Below are positions 1 through 5,288 of a DNA stretch of 5,288 nt, in pieces. The translations under genes were made by a program, and so were the position numbers. The first letter of the stretch is position 1; each line of letters opens with the position of its first letter. Source of the stretch: an uncultured Thermomicrobiales bacterium (GTDB taxonomy: Bacteria > Chloroflexota > Chloroflexia > Thermomicrobiales > UBA6265); contig CADCWH010000337.1 in NCBI GenBank assembly GCA_902806395.1, positions 1 to 5,288 on the forward strand, in the 5' to 3' direction. The notes beneath the pieces were generated by a model. It did no database searches and had not been told where the DNA came from. It saw only the letters and a program-made list of their open reading frames with translations.

Positions 1-1
1 C

Positions 2-886
2 GACGGGGCGATCGCGGACCTCGATGCTGCCTTTGCCCTCATCCCTCCTGACGCCGCTGGGTCGGTGTTCAGGGGTCGCATGCTGCTGCGACGGGGCCAC
101 TGGGAACGTGCCCTCGCCGACTTCGACGCCGCGATCCATCGGGACCCCGGCCTCGGGGACGCGTATGTCGCCCGTGCCCTCGCCCGTTCGGCCTTGGCGA
201 GAGGCGATGCCAATCTGTATCGTGCTGCGCTGGATGATCTGACACTCGCTCGCGCGACGACCGACCCTCCGTCCTCCATCCCTGCCACCCGGGCCCGCAT
301 CCTGCTGGACAGGCACGCCTTTCGTGGAGATCCCGCCGACCTGGAAATGGTGATCGAGGCGGGACGTGCTGACCCACCGGTCAATACGGCGGGCACTGCC
401 GTGACGGCCGAGGCGATGGTCCGCGCGGGAGACCCCGCTGGGGCGGCGGCGCTGCTGGGGTCCACGCCGCCCGCGGCGACCGGCCCTGAGCGCGCGATGA
501 TCGAGGTGGCGGTGGCCCGGGTGGCCTTGGCAATGGGCGATGTCTCTCGGGCGGCCGGTGCGGTCGATTCGGCCCTGGCCGTCGATCCCTGGTCGTGGGA
601 CGCGAAGCGTCTCCAGATCGAGCTCGCGCTGGCGACGGGCCAGACAGAGGAAGCGCGGCAGCGGGCAGCAGGCTTTCTTCGGCTGTTACCCTCCGACCCG
701 GAGGTGACCTTCTTACTGGGACGAGCACATGCCGCGGCCGGCGATGCGCCGGGCGCCCGAGAGACACTGATGACGGCCCGCGAACTGCTCCCCGCGAGCC
801 CGGTCTACCTCGCCCGAATCACGCAAGCCCTCAACGCCCTCTCGCCAGGCGGCACCCCGACCGCCTCGCCCGCTGCAGTAGGGTGA
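2..886 (+). CDS. TPR-repeat protein, 5'-truncated by the window edge
   Basis: The frame is open from base 2 to the TGA at 884-886, giving 294 visible residues; the true start lies upstream. The protein is Ala/Leu/Arg-rich and almost entirely helical. It shows successive 34-residue-like helix pairs with TPR spacing: a partial unit ending in ALIPPD, then units around RGRMLLRRGHWERALADF..AIHRDP, VARVALAMGDVSRAAGAV..ALAVDP, LQIELALATGQTEEARQRA and LLGRAHAAAGDAPGARETL. The small-residue positions (G/A) and the D-P ending of helix B fit TPRs. About six or seven units are visible; the stretch around residues 85-150 is more degenerate. The tail is a short Gly/Pro/Thr/Ser/Ala segment. TPR superhelices bind peptides and act as scaffolds; no catalytic motif or membrane segment is visible. 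Its specific job is unknown, because the missing N-terminus could hold another domain or a membrane anchor. It lies 153 bases before the kinase gene on the same strand, so co-transcription is possible but not shown. Confidence 0.85.
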   Translation, partial: DGAIADLDAAFALIPPDAAGSVFRGRMLLRRGHWERALADFDAAIHRDPGLGDAYVARALARSALARGDANLYRAALDDLTLARATTDPPSSIPATRARILLDRHAFRGDPADLEMVIEAGRADPPVNTAGTAVTAEAMVRAGDPAGAAALLGSTPPAATGPERAMIEVAVARVALAMGDVSRAAGAVDSALAVDPWSWDAKRLQIELALATGQTEEARQRAAGFLRLLPSDPEVTFLLGRAHAAAGDAPGARETLMTARELLPASPVYLARITQALNALSPGGTPTASPAAVG

Positions 887-1039
887 GACGAACACTTGAG
901 AACAGTGAAAAGGCATGTCTGTTGATCCCCGACACGGAAGGCAGCGGTCGTGCGTTATGGTTGGGGAAGAGCGAGACGCGGCCGTGGGCCGCAATCTGCC
1001 CCGCCATAGTGTCCCGTATGGGGAGGAGTCCAAACCCGG
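887..1039 (+). other. Intergenic region / kinase leader
   Basis: This 153-base gap lies between the TPR gene and the kinase gene. A compact hairpin GCGGCC-GTG-GGCCGC (6-bp stem, 3-base loop) lies at 978-992, with no T-run after it. A TATGGT at 956-961 resembles a -10 box but has no matching -35 at 16-19 bases. TTGAGA at 896-901 resembles a -35 but has no good -10 downstream. I see no convincing promoter or terminator, so the kinase may be read through from upstream or use an atypical promoter. Confidence 0.4.
1020..1028 (+). promoter_or_regulatory. Ribosome binding site for the kinase gene
   Basis: GGGGAGGAG is a strong Shine-Dalgarno match, ending 11 bases before the GTG at 1040. The spacing is slightly long. 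The site supports GTG 1040 as the start: the same frame has a TAG at 1007-1009 and no earlier start codon, and the next candidate (TTG 1109) has no comparable site. Confidence 0.65.
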
Positions 1040-3229
1040 GTGGGATCACCGCGACAGCGACCAGACGGACGGGATGACGAGTGGGGGTCGCCGCGCGCCA
1101 CACCGCCATTGGTCGCCGGCCGCTATGAACTCGGTGAACGACTGGGCCAGGGGGCGTACTCGGTCACTTTCCAGGGGCGCGACGCCAAACTTGGCCGGAT
1201 CGTCGCCATCAAGTTGCTGCGGCCGCAGTTCGCCTCCGACCCGCAGTTCGTCACGAGGTTCGAGCGGGAGGCGCGCTTAGCCGCGTCGGTTTCCAACCCG
1301 AACATCGTCGATGTCTACGACTACGGACCGCACGACGACACCTACTTCATCGCCATGCAGTACGTCGGCGGCGGCGATCTGAAGGTCCTCCTCGACCGAG
1401 AACGGCGCCTGGCTCCCGACCACGCGGCCACGCTTGGCCGCCAGATCTTGGCTGGCCTAACGGTGATCCACGGCGTCGGGATCATCCACCGTGACATCAA
1501 GCCCCAGAACGTGCTGCTCGGCAAAGACGGCGAGGCTCGGCTGACAGACTTCGGCGTCGCACATGCGTCGATCGAGGAAGGGCTCACCAGCCACGGGACC
1601 ACCGTCGGCACCGCTGCCTATATGGCTCCCGAGCAGGCCCGGGGCGGGACGCTGAGCGAGGCGACCGACCTCTATGCCGTCGGGGTACTCCTCTTCGAGT
1701 GCTTGACGGGGCGGCTGCCATTCGAAGCGAGCAACCCTATGGCGGTGATGCTCGCCCATATCCAACGGCCCGTCCCTGACTTACGCGAGATCGCGCCGGA
1801 CGCCGACATCCCGGCCGCGCTCGAGGCCGTGGTGCTGAGGGCGATGGCGAAAGACCCGCACGACCGTTATGCGACGGCGACCGAGATGTCGACTGCCCTC
1901 GCCGCGGCATCAGGCGCGGCGACGGGAGCGTACGCCGCGGTTACCTCGGTCCTGCGAGTGCCCGAGCCGGTGGCCGACAGGCAGGGCGCCACGTCGACAA
2001 TGGCAGCGGCGATGCCGGTCCCGGCCGGGGGCACACCACCTGGGGTGCTACCCCCCCTGCCGCGCAGGTCGTCGCGTCGGAGGTTCGCCTGGCTCGCGCC
2101 GGCGATCTTCGTCGCCCTGACGCTATTCGCGGTCGGTGCCGCCCTGGCCGGGACGATCGGGGACCGATGGGGCGGTAGCGACGACGGTGACACGAGTGGG
2201 ACAACGGCCGCCAACCTCGCAGCTGAGTCCTCCCCGAGCGCGAGCCAATCGACAGCGACAGTGACCCCGACGCCATTCGGGGCGATCCTGATCTCCGGTC
2301 CGACGGCGACCACGGCCGCGACGGCCACCGCGACGCCGCTCCCGACTGCGACGGCCACGGCGACCGACGAACCGCTTCCGACCACCCCGCCAACTGCTGT
2401 CCCGACAGCGAGGCTAACCTCGACGGTGGTACCGACCGTAACCCCGAGACCGCCCACCGCGACCCCGACTCCGCCGAGACCGACACCAACCTCGACATCG
2501 CCCCCTCGACGCACCGAGCCGCCGACGGTGACGGCGGTCCCGATCGTCCCAATCGAAAACTCCGGCAGTGGGTCGGGGGGCAACTCCGGCAGCGGTTCGG
2601 GCGGTGGGTCGAACAGTGGCTCAGGCAATGGGTCCGATGATGACGAACCGTCCGGTGACACTGCGACTGCATCACGTGCTGACGGGAGTTCACTTTCATT
2701 CACCGCGAACGATTGGGCGGGAGCCTGTGGCGGCATCAGTTCAGCGCGCTATGGGCGAGACGCGGTCGCTCTCTACGGCAGCCAGACATCATGCGCGTCC
2801 GGGACATTGACGTTCTCGCTGGCCTCCGTACCTAGCACGACGAGTGAACTGACGATCGAGGCCTTCAACGGGGAAAACATCGCGATATCGCTGGCCCTGG
2901 GCATCAACGGCCAGTCGACAGGATCACTTACCGCGGACCCCTTCCTCCCGGTCTGGAACGGGAATTGGGACGATGTCGGGCAGTATTGGGGACTCGTCAC
3001 CTTTCGCATCCCGCCGGAATACCTACGATCCGGAACCAACACCGTGACCATCACCAATCTGACGCCCGGCACCAGCACGTCACTGCCGCCCTACCTCCTC
3101 CTGAGTGGGGCGACGCTGGCGGTCGGAACAGCATCGGTCGATCCTCAGGGCGACCTGGCAGCCCTCTTCATGTCCCGCCCGACCGGGGAGCCCACGGCGA
3201 GAGCTCGTCGGAATCCGGGCCGTCGGTGA
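1040..3229 (+). CDS. Transmembrane Ser/Thr protein kinase (PknB-like, Hanks type) with extracellular beta-sandwich sensor
   Basis: This 729-residue receptor-type kinase transfers phosphate from ATP to Ser/Thr on proteins. The kinase domain spans about residues 29-289 and all key residues are present: Gly-rich loop GQGAYSV (36-42), VAIK lysine K58, helix-C glutamate E77, HRDIKPQN catalytic loop (H150, D152, K154, N157), DFG (170-172), activation-loop Thr/Ser (T183, S184, T187, T188), GT at 190-191 and APE (196-198). It should therefore be active and probably autophosphorylates. A juxtamembrane linker (about 290-348) ends in the basic stretch RRSSRRR, followed by one membrane helix at 349-371, so the kinase is cytoplasmic and the C-terminus is outside. 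Outside come a Thr/Pro-rich stalk (about 399-505), a Gly/Ser-Asp linker (507-540) and a beta-rich domain (about 545-697) with Cys563 and Cys585. There are no PASTA repeats, unlike classical PknB. The C-terminal domain ends with IPPEYLRSGTNTVTITNL, a pattern typical of galactose-binding-like sandwiches; its ligand is unknown. The start is GTG. Confidence 0.95.
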   Translation: MGSPRQRPDGRDDEWGSPRATPPLVAGRYELGERLGQGAYSVTFQGRDAKLGRIVAIKLLRPQFASDPQFVTRFEREARLAASVSNPNIVDVYDYGPHDDTYFIAMQYVGGGDLKVLLDRERRLAPDHAATLGRQILAGLTVIHGVGIIHRDIKPQNVLLGKDGEARLTDFGVAHASIEEGLTSHGTTVGTAAYMAPEQARGGTLSEATDLYAVGVLLFECLTGRLPFEASNPMAVMLAHIQRPVPDLREIAPDADIPAALEAVVLRAMAKDPHDRYATATEMSTALAAASGAATGAYAAVTSVLRVPEPVADRQGATSTMAAAMPVPAGGTPPGVLPPLPRRSSRRRFAWLAPAIFVALTLFAVGAALAGTIGDRWGGSDDGDTSGTTAANLAAESSPSASQSTATVTPTPFGAILISGPTATTAATATATPLPTATATATDEPLPTTPPTAVPTARLTSTVVPTVTPRPPTATPTPPRPTPTSTSPPRRTEPPTVTAVPIVPIENSGSGSGGNSGSGSGGGSNSGSGNGSDDDEPSGDTATASRADGSSLSFTANDWAGACGGISSARYGRDAVALYGSQTSCASGTLTFSLASVPSTTSELTIEAFNGENIAISLALGINGQSTGSLTADPFLPVWNGNWDDVGQYWGLVTFRIPPEYLRSGTNTVTITNLTPGTSTSLPPYLLLSGATLAVGTASVDPQGDLAALFMSRPTGEPTARARRNPGRR
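2234..2554 (+). repeat. Low-complexity Thr/Pro/Ala stalk region within the kinase gene
   Basis: This part encodes about residues 399-505 of the kinase, built largely from Thr, Pro, Ala and Val in irregular TPTP, TATAT and PPT runs. The DNA holds short imperfect direct repeats, such as GCGACGGCCACCGCGAC (from 2318) and GCGACGGCCACGGCGAC (from 2348), 30 bases apart. It probably forms an extended stalk that holds the distal domain away from the membrane and could carry O-linked sugars (inference). Repeat slippage may make its length vary between strains. Confidence 0.75.
2558..2635 (+). repeat. Gly/Ser/Asn tandem linker repeat within the kinase gene
   Basis: This part encodes residues 507-532, three near-copies of an N-S-G-S-G unit. 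At DNA level the unit AACTCCGGCAGTGGGTCGGG at 2559 recurs from 2582 with a few changes and again, more diverged, around 2611. It is a flexible linker, followed by an acidic DDDE, between the Thr/Pro stalk and the terminal domain. Confidence 0.75.
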
Positions 3230-3236
3230 CCATGCG

Positions 3237-3254
3237 CACCGGAGGTCGCCGGTG
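3237..3254 (+). terminator. Possible weak terminator hairpin after the kinase gene
   Basis: CACCGG and CCGGTG form a perfect 6-bp stem with a 6-base loop, starting 8 bases after the kinase stop codon. No T-run follows, so termination would be inefficient or need Rho. Short GC stems are common by chance in DNA this rich in GC. Confidence 0.22.
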
Positions 3255-3322
3255 GCCGTTCGGTCCCCGGTGAAGTGGGGGATTGGTTCCTCACTGCCCG
3301 GTTGTGACAAATGCGGAAAGAG

Positions 3323-3351
3323 TCGTCAATGGTCCCAGCCGGTGGTACGCT
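3323..3351 (+). promoter_or_regulatory. Candidate sigma-70-type promoter for the surface-protein gene
   Basis: TCGTCA at 3323-3328 (4 of 6 matches to TTGACA) lies 17 bases before TACGCT at 3346-3351. The TACGCT keeps the key TA....T positions and is preceded by TGG, an extended -10 arrangement. Transcription would begin near 3358 and give a leader of about 80 bases. The boxes are degenerate, so this is a candidate only. Confidence 0.4.
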
Positions 3352-3359
3352 AGGACCAT
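3329..3359. promoter_or_regulatory. 7-17-7 inverted repeat, possible operator
   Basis: ATGGTCC (3329-3335) and GGACCAT (3353-3359) are perfect reverse complements separated by 17 bases, with arm centres 24 bases apart. The arms bracket the candidate -10 box: the left arm lies in the -35/-10 spacer and the right arm covers the predicted start of transcription. That position would suit a dimeric repressor or a looping site. No known operator consensus is recognised. Confidence 0.3.
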
Positions 3360-3428
3360 CTCGCGGGGAGAGCAGACCTTGGTTCGGGCACCGTGCTGGA
3401 CCGGGTAGCATCATGCGTCTAGGGGTTT

Positions 3429-3434
3429 GGGGGA
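3429..3434 (+). promoter_or_regulatory. Ribosome binding site that decides the surface-protein start
   Basis: GGGGGA is the only Shine-Dalgarno-like run near the start. It lies 4 bases before GTG 3439 and 7 before TTG 3442. It overlaps the reading frame that would begin at TTG 3427, which would itself have only AGGGG one base upstream. This favours GTG 3439, with TTG 3442 as the alternative. Confidence 0.45.
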
Positions 3435-3438
3435 ACGC

Positions 3439-5166
3439 GTGTTGAGGTCTTCTGGCCGGGATCGATCGGTCGAGGGTGGCTCCCTCGCGGTCCGGCTCTT
3501 CGGGTGCGCTTGTCTGCTCGCGATCGTCTGCGGGGCAGTGATCCGGCCCGCCGCCGCCGCCCCGGACATCCCGCAAGTGGTGACGGCAGAACGGGCCGCT
3601 CCAGCCTGGATGGGGTCTGAGACAGCGTCTCGCCTCGATGTCGATTTCCCCGTGCTGGTGCCCGAATGGGTCCCCGAGCCGTTCAGTACCGCACCGGCGG
3701 TGAACACCTGGTCGGGCCACTACGGCTTGTACTGGGTGGTGACCGGCGGCGCACCGACATTCCTGGAGATTACCGGTGACACCGGAGGCGACATCCCCGA
3801 CTTCTCCTGGTATGACCGCAACGTCGAGTTGACGGTCAATGCCGAAGTCGCCGGCGCACCCGCCTATCGGGACCTGACGCCGATCTACGACAACGTCTAC
3901 TGGGAAGTCGAGGACGTGGTCTACACCGTCAGTTCCCAGGGCATGATCGGCATGACGAGCCTGGACCTGGCGAATGCCTTGATCCGTCTCGAGTCCCCGA
4001 CGCCGGACCCGTCGGTCGAGGCCCCGTCGGTGAGCGTGGCCGAGACCGTGGTCTCCGGCGAGATGGTGGACATCGCGGTCCGGGCGGGAGGCGGCGCGAC
4101 CCTCTCGGCTGATCTCGGCACCTTTCCTCTCACGGGAGGGGCCACCGTGGAGGGCGTCAGGAACGAGTCGATCCGCTGGTTGGCGCCCGATGTGCAGAAC
4201 GAACGGGCGGTGACGTTTACGCTATCGGACCCCAATACCGGCGAGTGGCTGGCCGCCGCCTCGACGGTGATCCTGGCGCCGTCTAGCCCCGCCCGGCCGC
4301 TGGCGCTCGAGTGCCCCGTATCGGTGACGGGGGGCGGGACGATCACGTTCACGGCGAGCGGTGGTGGGGACGTGGTGATCGAGGCCGCGACGGGTACGTT
4401 CCCGGCCACCGGCGGCAACCTCGCCTTCGACGGCGCCGGCACGGCTCGCCTCGTGGGAACGCTCTCGACCTCCGGCTCGACATCGTTCACATGGCTGGCC
4501 CCCGAGACGACCGATGCTGGCGGGGCCACCCTGTACCTCTCCGGCATGAGCGGGGCCAGCGGCGACACCTGCACGGTCCAGGTCAGCGAGCCTGGATCCG
4601 GTTCCTCGCCGGACACGACCGCCACGCGGGAAGCATCGCAGGGCAACCCGAGCGCCACGTCTCCCGCTGGCCAGAACCCCGCGGTCACGGCAACGCCGAC
4701 CGATGGCACGACCACGTCACCTGGCCGGACTACCGCGACGCGAACGGCATCGGGCAGTGTCGAGGCGACTGTCCAAGCCGGTACGTCCGGCGATGGCACG
4801 GCTGGAGGGGCGAGGAGTACGGGTGTCTCGAGGGACAACCCGGCCGATGACGCCGCTCCGACACCCACCCGGGGCAGGATCCGCTATCCGTCCTCAGACG
4901 GTACGGGGGGCGTCAGCTACCCAAGGTACGACGGGGTCGACCCAGTCTTGGCGGTCGGCGGGATGACGGTCGCGCCGGCCCCGACCAACGCCCCGATGCC
5001 CGACGCCCCCGCCACGCTCACCCCGTCGGAGGCCGCGAGTGGCATCGCTGTCGGGTCGTCTGCCAGTGCCTCCGGGGCCGGGTGGCTCGCTCTTGGTCTG
5101 CTGCTCGGCGGGCTGGTCGCCAGCGGGTTGATCGCGACTCGAGTGGCCCGGGACACCCGGCGCTGA
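3439..5166 (+). CDS. Secreted, C-terminally membrane-anchored surface protein with DUF4367-like domain and two Ig-like repeats
   Basis: From GTG 3439 the protein is 575 residues; the same frame opens earlier at TTG 3427. Residues 1-41 look like a signal peptide: Arg-containing start, hydrophobic core LFGCACLLAIVCGAVI, then RPAAAA before PDIP. Residues about 67-185 have the pattern of DUF4367-type domains (FPVLVPEWVPEPF, then YGLYWVV, YDNVYWEVEDVVYTV, and a closing LDLANALIRLE helix); this is pattern recognition, not a search result. Residues about 196-281 and 288-384 are two homologous beta-rich Ig-like units sharing GTFP(L/A)TGG and WLAP(D/E). Unit 2 alone has Cys292 and Cys378 near its ends, possibly a disulfide. 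Residues about 385-545 are a Ser/Thr/Gly/Pro/Ala disordered stalk. Residues 548-567 form a membrane helix followed by RVARDTRR, giving an outside-N, inside-C type I topology. No LPXTG sorting motif or enzyme motif is visible. The role is unknown; adhesion, ligand display or envelope sensing fits the layout. It follows the kinase on the same strand, about 210 bases after it. Confidence 0.88.
   Translation: MLRSSGRDRSVEGGSLAVRLFGCACLLAIVCGAVIRPAAAAPDIPQVVTAERAAPAWMGSETASRLDVDFPVLVPEWVPEPFSTAPAVNTWSGHYGLYWVVTGGAPTFLEITGDTGGDIPDFSWYDRNVELTVNAEVAGAPAYRDLTPIYDNVYWEVEDVVYTVSSQGMIGMTSLDLANALIRLESPTPDPSVEAPSVSVAETVVSGEMVDIAVRAGGGATLSADLGTFPLTGGATVEGVRNESIRWLAPDVQNERAVTFTLSDPNTGEWLAAASTVILAPSSPARPLALECPVSVTGGGTITFTASGGGDVVIEAATGTFPATGGNLAFDGAGTARLVGTLSTSGSTSFTWLAPETTDAGGATLYLSGMSGASGDTCTVQVSEPGSGSSPDTTATREASQGNPSATSPAGQNPAVTATPTDGTTTSPGRTTATRTASGSVEATVQAGTSGDGTAGGARSTGVSRDNPADDAAPTPTRGRIRYPSSDGTGGVSYPRYDGVDPVLAVGGMTVAPAPTNAPMPDAPATLTPSEAASGIAVGSSASASGAGWLALGLLLGGLVASGLIATRVARDTRR
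4024..4590 (+). repeat. Tandem duplicated Ig-like module in the surface protein
   Basis: Two consecutive protein units, about residues 196-281 and 288-384, align over GTFP-x-TGG (227-234 and 319-326) and WLAP followed by an acidic residue (247-251 and 352-356). Each ends in a T-F-T-L / T-L-Y-L strand. The DNA has diverged, so the duplication is old. The 'WLAP' near the last strands resembles the W-x-A-P signature of many bacterial Ig-like domains. Confidence 0.75.
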
Positions 5167-5214
5167 CCCAACGGAATCGGCCTGATCCTCAAATCGCCGA
5201 CGCCTGAATCACAC

Positions 5215-5258
5215 GACATGGAGACGCCCCCGGCAACTGCCGGGGGCGTCTCCATGTC
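5215..5258 (+). terminator. Strong hairpin terminator downstream of the surface-protein gene
   Basis: A perfect 20-bp inverted repeat (5215-5234 with 5239-5258) encloses the loop AACT. The inner half is very GC-rich (CGCCCCCGGC / GCCGGGGGCG) and the outer part reads GACATGGAGA / TCTCCATGTC. It begins 48 bases after the stop codon. No T-run follows (ATCAGATG), as is often seen in GC-rich genomes, and the symmetry would let it act in both directions. I favour a terminator over an attachment or protein-binding site because of its place after the gene. Confidence 0.75.
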
Positions 5259-5288
5259 ATCAGATGCATGCCGGGGTCGCGAAGATCA

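Larger units (their letters stand above)
3230..3426 (+). other. Intergenic region between kinase and surface-protein genes
   Basis: This gap of about 200 bases carries no credible gene. It contains a small hairpin just after the kinase stop (3237-3254), the near-palindromic TTGTGACAA at 3302-3310, and a possible promoter with an inverted repeat (3323-3359). The last 60-80 bases would form the leader of the downstream gene. Confidence 0.6.

Noticed and set aside
896..961. TTGAGA (896-901) and TATGGT (956-961) as a promoter for the kinase
   Set aside because: They are 54 bases apart and neither has a partner box at 16-19 bases, so together they do not form a promoter.
978..992. GCGGCC-GTG-GGCCGC hairpin as a terminator of the TPR gene
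   Set aside because: The stem is only 6 bp with a 3-base loop, has no T-run and lies about 90 bases after the stop. In DNA this rich in GC, such stems arise often by chance.
915..1280. Forward open frame starting with ATG in the gap and running into the kinase gene in another frame
   Set aside because: Its product is Arg/Ser-rich without domain features and it overlaps the Gly-rich loop and VAIK region of the intact kinase. It has no good ribosome binding site.
1867..2736. Long antisense open frame (289 codons) rich in Val/Gly/Ala opposite the kinase stalk
   Set aside because: It is the complement of the Thr/Pro low-complexity codons, giving a V-A-V-G-type pattern with no domain. The opposite frame encodes a convincing continuous kinase, and no start signal was seen.
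3302..3310. TTGTGACAA as a CRP-like or other regulator half-site
   Set aside because: There is no matching second half-site at a suitable distance, so a regulator site cannot be supported.
3921..4868. Antisense open frame of 315 codons opposite the surface-protein gene
   Set aside because: High GC leaves few stop codons in the mirror frame. The product has no recognisable motif, while the + strand has a signal peptide, repeats and membrane anchor in order.

Overview
This is a GC-rich window from a bacterial chromosome. It holds three genes, all on the + strand, separated by gaps of roughly 150-200 bases. Two of the three visible starts are non-ATG; the first gene's start lies outside the window. 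Long Thr/Pro/Ala-rich extracellular stalks, a PknB-like receptor kinase, GTG starts and high GC together suggest Chloroflexota, possibly Thermomicrobia. A high-GC actinobacterium is the main alternative. This placement is inferred from style, not from a marker gene.

Layout. Positions 2-886 carry the 3' part of a TPR-repeat protein whose start lies upstream of the window. A 153-base gap (887-1039) follows, with a small hairpin and a strong Shine-Dalgarno sequence. Positions 1040-3229 encode a 729-residue transmembrane Ser/Thr protein kinase: an intact cytoplasmic Hanks-type kinase domain, one membrane helix, a long Thr/Pro-rich then Gly/Ser-rich stalk, and a C-terminal extracellular beta-rich domain resembling galactose-binding-like sandwiches. 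A second gap (3230-3426) contains a possible promoter straddled by a 7-17-7 inverted repeat. Positions 3439-5166 encode a secreted, C-terminally membrane-anchored surface protein: signal peptide, a compact domain with a DUF4367-like pattern, two tandem Ig-like repeats that are clearly duplicates of each other, a disordered stalk and a terminal membrane helix. A perfect 20-bp hairpin at 5215-5258 closes the region and is probably a transcription terminator.

How they may work together (inference). The kinase and the anchored protein both display beta-sandwich modules outside the membrane on flexible stalks. The kinase could read an envelope, glycan or protein cue and phosphorylate cytoplasmic targets, and the neighbouring surface protein is a plausible extracellular partner or output. 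The TPR protein could be a scaffold, although the sequence does not show which side of the membrane it is on. No mobile element, CRISPR array, tRNA or rRNA was seen. The most interesting points are the sensor end of the kinase and the unrecognised modular surface protein beside it.
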